Assembly (NCBI GenBank): GCA_011051475.1
Contig: DRLE01000127.1
Location: forward strand, 1-16,512
Reading direction: 5' to 3'
DNA length: 16,512 nt
Source: Gammaproteobacteria bacterium
GTDB taxonomy: Bacteria > Pseudomonadota > Gammaproteobacteria > SZUA-229
Shown: positions 13,705-16,512 of the stretch, piece by piece
How the letters are laid out: each line of letters begins with the position of its first letter
Position numbering within the stretch: position 1 is the first letter of the stretch
Translations under genes and position numbers: made by a program
The notes under the pieces: generated by a model
The model's database searches: none
Seen by the model: only the letters and a program-made list of their open reading frames with translations
Told to the model about the DNA's origin: nothing

Positions 13705-14784
13705 GCGCGCCCTGGCGCGCCCAAGGCGCGCCAACGCCCACTCAATATGCTCAAGCAGCATTTCATCTTCCCGGTATTCAAGCCTGCGCGCTTTCAGCGC
13801 GCTAATTATTTTGTCTGAAGCCGGGGCATTTCCCAGGGCTACGGCGATATTTCTCAGCCAGCGGCGGTGGCCGATGCGACGAATGGCCGAGCCTTCGGTG
13901 TTTTTCAGGAAGGTGGGCTCATCCCAGTTGAACAGCTCCAGCAGGGTGGGGGCGTCGAGCGGGTGGCGGGCGAAGAAGTCCTGTTCGGCGGTGGGTTGAG
14001 AGAAACGGTTCCAGGGGCAGCACAGCTGGCAGTCGTCACAGCCATAGATGCGGTTGCCCATGGCTTCGCGAAACTCGACGGGAATGCTGCCGTGAAGCTC
14101 GATGGTTAAATAGGATATGCAGCGCCGCGCATCCACCTTGTAGGGCGCGATAATCGCCCGCGTGGGGCAGGTATCGATACAGGCGGTGCAGCTGCCGCAG
14201 TGGTTCTCTGAGACCTGTTTGGTGACCGGCAGAGGCAGGTCGGTATAGATTTCGCCGAGAAAGAACCAGGAGCCGGCGCGGCTGTTAATGATATTGGAGT
14301 GCTTGCCGATCCAGCCCAGGCCGGCTTTTTCCGCCAGGGCCTTTTCCAGTACGGGTGCGCTGTCGACAAAGACGCGGTAGCCGAACTCGCCGATTTCTTC
14401 GGCGATTTTGTCGGAGAGCTTCTGCAGGCGCTTGCGCATAACCTTGTGGTAGTCGCGCCCCAGGGCGTAGCGTGAGATAAAGCCCCGAGCAGGGTCGGCC
14501 AGTACCCGGTCGGAAAGCTCGCAGTCCGGCGGCAGGTAATCCATGCGCACGGAGATAACACGTACCGTCTGTTCCACCAGTTCCTGCGGCCGGCTGCGCT
14601 TGCAGCCGTGGCGGGCCATATAGTCCATCTCGCCGTGAAAACCCGCCGCCAGCCAGTCATGCAGCTCTTTCTCGTATTTGCCCAGGTCGATGTCAGAAAC
14701 GCCCAGTTGCTGAAAGCCCAGTTCCTCGGACCAGGTGGTGATTTTTTGCAGCAGGGAATCGTAATTTATTGCATCTCCAGTCAT
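13696..14784 (-). CDS. queG: Epoxyqueuosine reductase
   Basis: The protein has 362 residues; E. coli QueG has about 379. It reduces epoxyqueuosine to queuosine in tRNA using cobalamin and two [4Fe-4S] clusters. RYALGRDYHKVMRKRLQ, VDSAPVLEKALAEKAGLGWIGKHS (catalytic Asp141) and WFFLGEIYTDL form the cobalamin and substrate domain. The first cluster site is C196xxC199xxC202xxxC206P. The second uses C249xxC252 and C255C256P (GCDDCQLCCPWN), with C222 nearby. A HEAT-like C-terminal region follows (RRIGHRRWLRNIAVALGN). The last residues (LGRARARSE) are encoded by three GCGCGCC repeats and by R4, so the C-terminus seems to have been set by repeat sequence. No Shine-Dalgarno is clear before the ATG. 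Confidence 0.95.
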   Translation of the reverse strand: MTGDAINYDSLLQKITTWSEELGFQQLGVSDIDLGKYEKELHDWLAAGFHGEMDYMARHGCKRSRPQELVEQTVRVISVRMDYLPPDCELSDRVLADPARGFISRYALGRDYHKVMRKRLQKLSDKIAEEIGEFGYRVFVDSAPVLEKALAEKAGLGWIGKHSNIINSRAGSWFFLGEIYTDLPLPVTKQVSENHCGSCTACIDTCPTRAIIAPYKVDARRCISYLTIELHGSIPVEFREAMGNRIYGCDDCQLCCPWNRFSQPTAEQDFFARHPLDAPTLLELFNWDEPTFLKNTEGSAIRRIGHRRWLRNIAVALGNAPASDKIISALKARRLEYREDEMLLEHIEWALARLGRARARSE

Positions 14785-14804
14785 AGCGCTATTTTAGGGC
14801 TTTC

Positions 14805-14928
14805 CGTCTTACGTCGTTAGTCTTTTGTCGTTCGTCCAGAGATCAAATCAAAAACACGTGGCTACTCCATTGTAGGAGCGGAAAAACATCATTGAATGAC
14901 AAAAGACGAGTGATCAAAGACAAATGAC
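14805..14928. repeat. Heptamer inverted-repeat element R5 (queG/gltX)
   Basis: The left arm (14805-14837) is CGTCTTA, CGTCGTT, AGTCTTT, TGTCGTT, CGTCC. The right arm (14894-14928) is GAATGAC, AAAAGAC, GAGTGAT, CAAAGAC, AAATGAC. The reverse complement of the left arm begins GAACGAC-AAAAGAC-TAACGAC, matching the right arm in phase with substitutions. The 56-base centre contains TTGTAGGAGCGG and shares 13 bases (AGCGGAAAAACAT, 14877-14889) with 8111-8123 after panD. The element fills most of the divergent queG/gltX gap, so promoters for both genes must lie within or beside it. Confidence 0.85.
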
Positions 14929-14979
14929 CCGCATTAAAGCTAAAATACGCCACCCTTTAATCATCATTGTAGAAATTTT

Positions 14980-16383
14980 ATGTCCGTCCGCACCCGATTC
15001 GCCCCCAGTCCCACCGGTTACCTTCATGTCGGCGGCGCGCGTACCGCGCTGTTTTCCTGGCTGTTTGCCCGCAAACACGGCGGCCAGTTCATTCTGCGCA
15101 TTGAAGACACCGACCGGGAGCGTTCTACCGAAGAATCCGTGCAGGCGATTCTTGACGGTATGGACTGGCTGGGACTGGATTACGATGAAGGTCCTTTCTA
15201 CCAGACGCAGCGCTTTGACCGTTACCGCGAGGTTATCCAGCAGCTGCTCGATACGGGGCATGCCTATTACTGTGACTGCAGCAAGGAGCGACTGGATGCC
15301 CTGCGTGAAAAGCAGATGGCGGCAAAGGAAAAACCGCGTTATGACGGTTGCTGCTGCGACAAGGGACTGTGCGCCACCGAGGGCACGGTGGTGCGCTTTA
15401 AAAACCCGCGCGAAGGCGACGTAATCATCGATGATCTGGTCAAGGGCAGGGTGGTAATCAATAACCGCGAACTCGATGACCTGATTATCGAGCGCGCCGA
15501 TGGTACCCCTACCTATAACCTGACCGTGGTGGTGGATGATCTGGACATGAAAATGACCCATATTATCCGCGGCGACGACCATCTCAATAACACTCCCAGG
15601 CAGATCAATATTCTCAAGGCGCTGGGCGCCGAGTTGCCGGTATACGCCCACGTGCCGATGATTCTCGGCGATGATGGCAAGCGCCTGTCCAAGCGCCACG
15701 GTGCGGTCAGTGTGATGCAATACAGGGAGAACGGTTTTCTGCCCGAGGCGCTGATCAACTACCTGGTGCGCCTGAGCTGGTCACATGGCGACCAGGAGAT
15801 ATTCAGCCGCGAGGAAATGATCGAGCTGTTCGATGCCAGGGATATCAATTCCTCACCCTCGGCGTTCAATACCGAAAAGCTGTTATGGCTGAACCAGCAC
15901 TATATTAAAAACAAGGACCCGCAGGCGCTGGCCGAACTGCTGCAGGAGTATATTCAGAAGGCGGGATACAGCACCGAAAACGGCCCTGACCTGCTGGACG
16001 TGCTGAAAGTCTACCAGGAGCGCTGCAGCACCCTGGTGGAACTGGCCGAAGAAATGAAATACCTTTACCAGGATTTTGACGAGTACAATGCCAAACAGGC
16101 GAAAAAACAGTTCAAGGAGGCAACGCTGCCCATTCTTGAAAGTCTGCAACAACAGTTCGGGGAACTGGCCGAGTGGCGTGCCCCGGAAATCCACCACGTC
16201 GTGGAAAATACGGTAAAAACATTCGAGGTAGGCTTCGGCAAGGTCGGCCAGCCCCTGCGCCTGGCAGTCACCGGCCACGGCAAGGCGCCGTCCGTGGATG
16301 TGACCCTGGAGCTGCTGGGTAAGGAGAAGACTCTGCAGCGGTTGCAACAGGCGATCGATTACATCAGAAAAAGTATGCAGTAG
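14980..16383 (+). CDS. gltX: Glutamyl-tRNA synthetase
   Basis: The protein has 467 residues, class I synthetase. It charges tRNA-Glu with glutamate using ATP. RFAPSPTGYLHVGGARTALF holds the HIGH-type motif (HVGG, 16-19). LRIEDTDRERST follows. The KMSKS-type loop is KRLSKRHGA. LLWLNQHYIK starts the anticodon-binding part. The zinc site region is unusual: Cys98, Cys100 and Cys125 match the E. coli ligands, but the fourth (His127 in E. coli) is Asp127, and extra cysteines stand at 124, 126 and 131 (YDGCCCDKGLC). The full length and the close match to E. coli make canonical GltX the best call. No Shine-Dalgarno is evident. Element R6 starts at its stop codon. Confidence 0.96.
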   Translation: MSVRTRFAPSPTGYLHVGGARTALFSWLFARKHGGQFILRIEDTDRERSTEESVQAILDGMDWLGLDYDEGPFYQTQRFDRYREVIQQLLDTGHAYYCDCSKERLDALREKQMAAKEKPRYDGCCCDKGLCATEGTVVRFKNPREGDVIIDDLVKGRVVINNRELDDLIIERADGTPTYNLTVVVDDLDMKMTHIIRGDDHLNNTPRQINILKALGAELPVYAHVPMILGDDGKRLSKRHGAVSVMQYRENGFLPEALINYLVRLSWSHGDQEIFSREEMIELFDARDINSSPSAFNTEKLLWLNQHYIKNKDPQALAELLQEYIQKAGYSTENGPDLLDVLKVYQERCSTLVELAEEMKYLYQDFDEYNAKQAKKQFKEATLPILESLQQQFGELAEWRAPEIHHVVENTVKTFEVGFGKVGQPLRLAVTGHGKAPSVDVTLELLGKEKTLQRLQQAIDYIRKSMQ

Positions 16384-16447
16384 GCAGTTTTCCGTTAAAG
16401 ACTTGACACCCTTACGTCGACTTACACTGTTCTGCCAACTGCCAACT
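16379..16447. repeat. Inverted-repeat element R6 (after gltX)
   Basis: AGTAGGCAGTT (16379-16389, including the gltX TAG) pairs with AACTGCCAACT (16437-16447) with one mismatch. CTGCCAACTGCCAACTTT on the right is the same double TTGGCAG unit as in R3. The centre keeps CTTGACA but otherwise differs from R1 and R3, so this is a diverged third copy of the TTGGCAG-type element. Confidence 0.75.
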
Positions 16448-16475
16448 TTGAATGGTAGGCAGGCATTAGGCTTTG

Positions 16476-16496
16476 CCGTTGCCGGCAAGGCGACGG
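16476..16496 (+). terminator. Possible weak terminator hairpin downstream of gltX
   Basis: CCGTTGCC (16476-16483) pairs with GGCGACGG (16489-16496) through 8 bp with one G-T wobble and a GGCAA loop. Only a short TTAGTTATTT follows, not a real T run. It may end the gltX transcript, but the window stops 16 bases later. Confidence 0.4.
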
Positions 16497-16512
16497 TTAG
16501 TTATTTCTGATG

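Overview
The window is a dense stretch of bacterial chromosome, moderately GC-rich, with protein sequences that are clearly gammaproteobacterial. PcnB, FolK, Hsp15, PanD, Pgi, Ppc, QueG and GltX all read like E. coli or Pseudomonas orthologues. I cannot name a genus. There are no rRNA, tRNA, phage, transposase or CRISPR signatures. No gap between genes exceeds 300 bases; the longest is the 282-base divergent region between ppc and pgi.

Layout. The window opens with the last codons of htpG and a strong terminator. A secreted LysM/FecR-domain protein and hslR (Hsp15) follow, then a Nudix hydrolase. A plus-strand run carries an O-methyltransferase, pcnB, folK, a deoxynucleoside kinase, panB, panC and panD. 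It combines RNA polyadenylation, folate synthesis, nucleoside salvage and the pantothenate pathway: PanB and PanC plus PanD-derived beta-alanine give pantothenate. Next come minus-strand genes for a membrane-anchored cysteine-cluster protein (DUF6455-like) and PEP carboxylase (ppc). The divergent ppc/pgi region leads to glucose-6-phosphate isomerase (pgi). Convergent to pgi is queG (epoxyqueuosine reductase), and the last gene is gltX (glutamyl-tRNA synthetase). The order pcnB-folK-panB-panC-panD-pgi resembles Pseudomonas as I recall it, with a kinase inserted after folK and a ppc block inserted before pgi.

The least ordinary content lies between the genes. Five intergenic regions hold inverted repeats built from period-7 (heptamer) units, and a sixth (after gltX) is a shorter inverted repeat of the same TTGGCAG type. 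Most units fit a loose NAANGAC pattern or its complement, TTGGCAG, or GAATAGT. These elements start at, or contain, the stop codons of hslR, ppc, queG and gltX. They also sit directly in front of the start codons of the Nudix gene and panB, which have no visible Shine-Dalgarno sequence. Two elements share an identical 23-base hairpin core. A separate 151-base inverted repeat of another type follows panD. Other points of interest are an apparent His-to-Arg change at a Pgi catalytic position, a 45-codon ORF overlapping the panD start, and a perfect 13-bp palindrome over the pgi stop codon.
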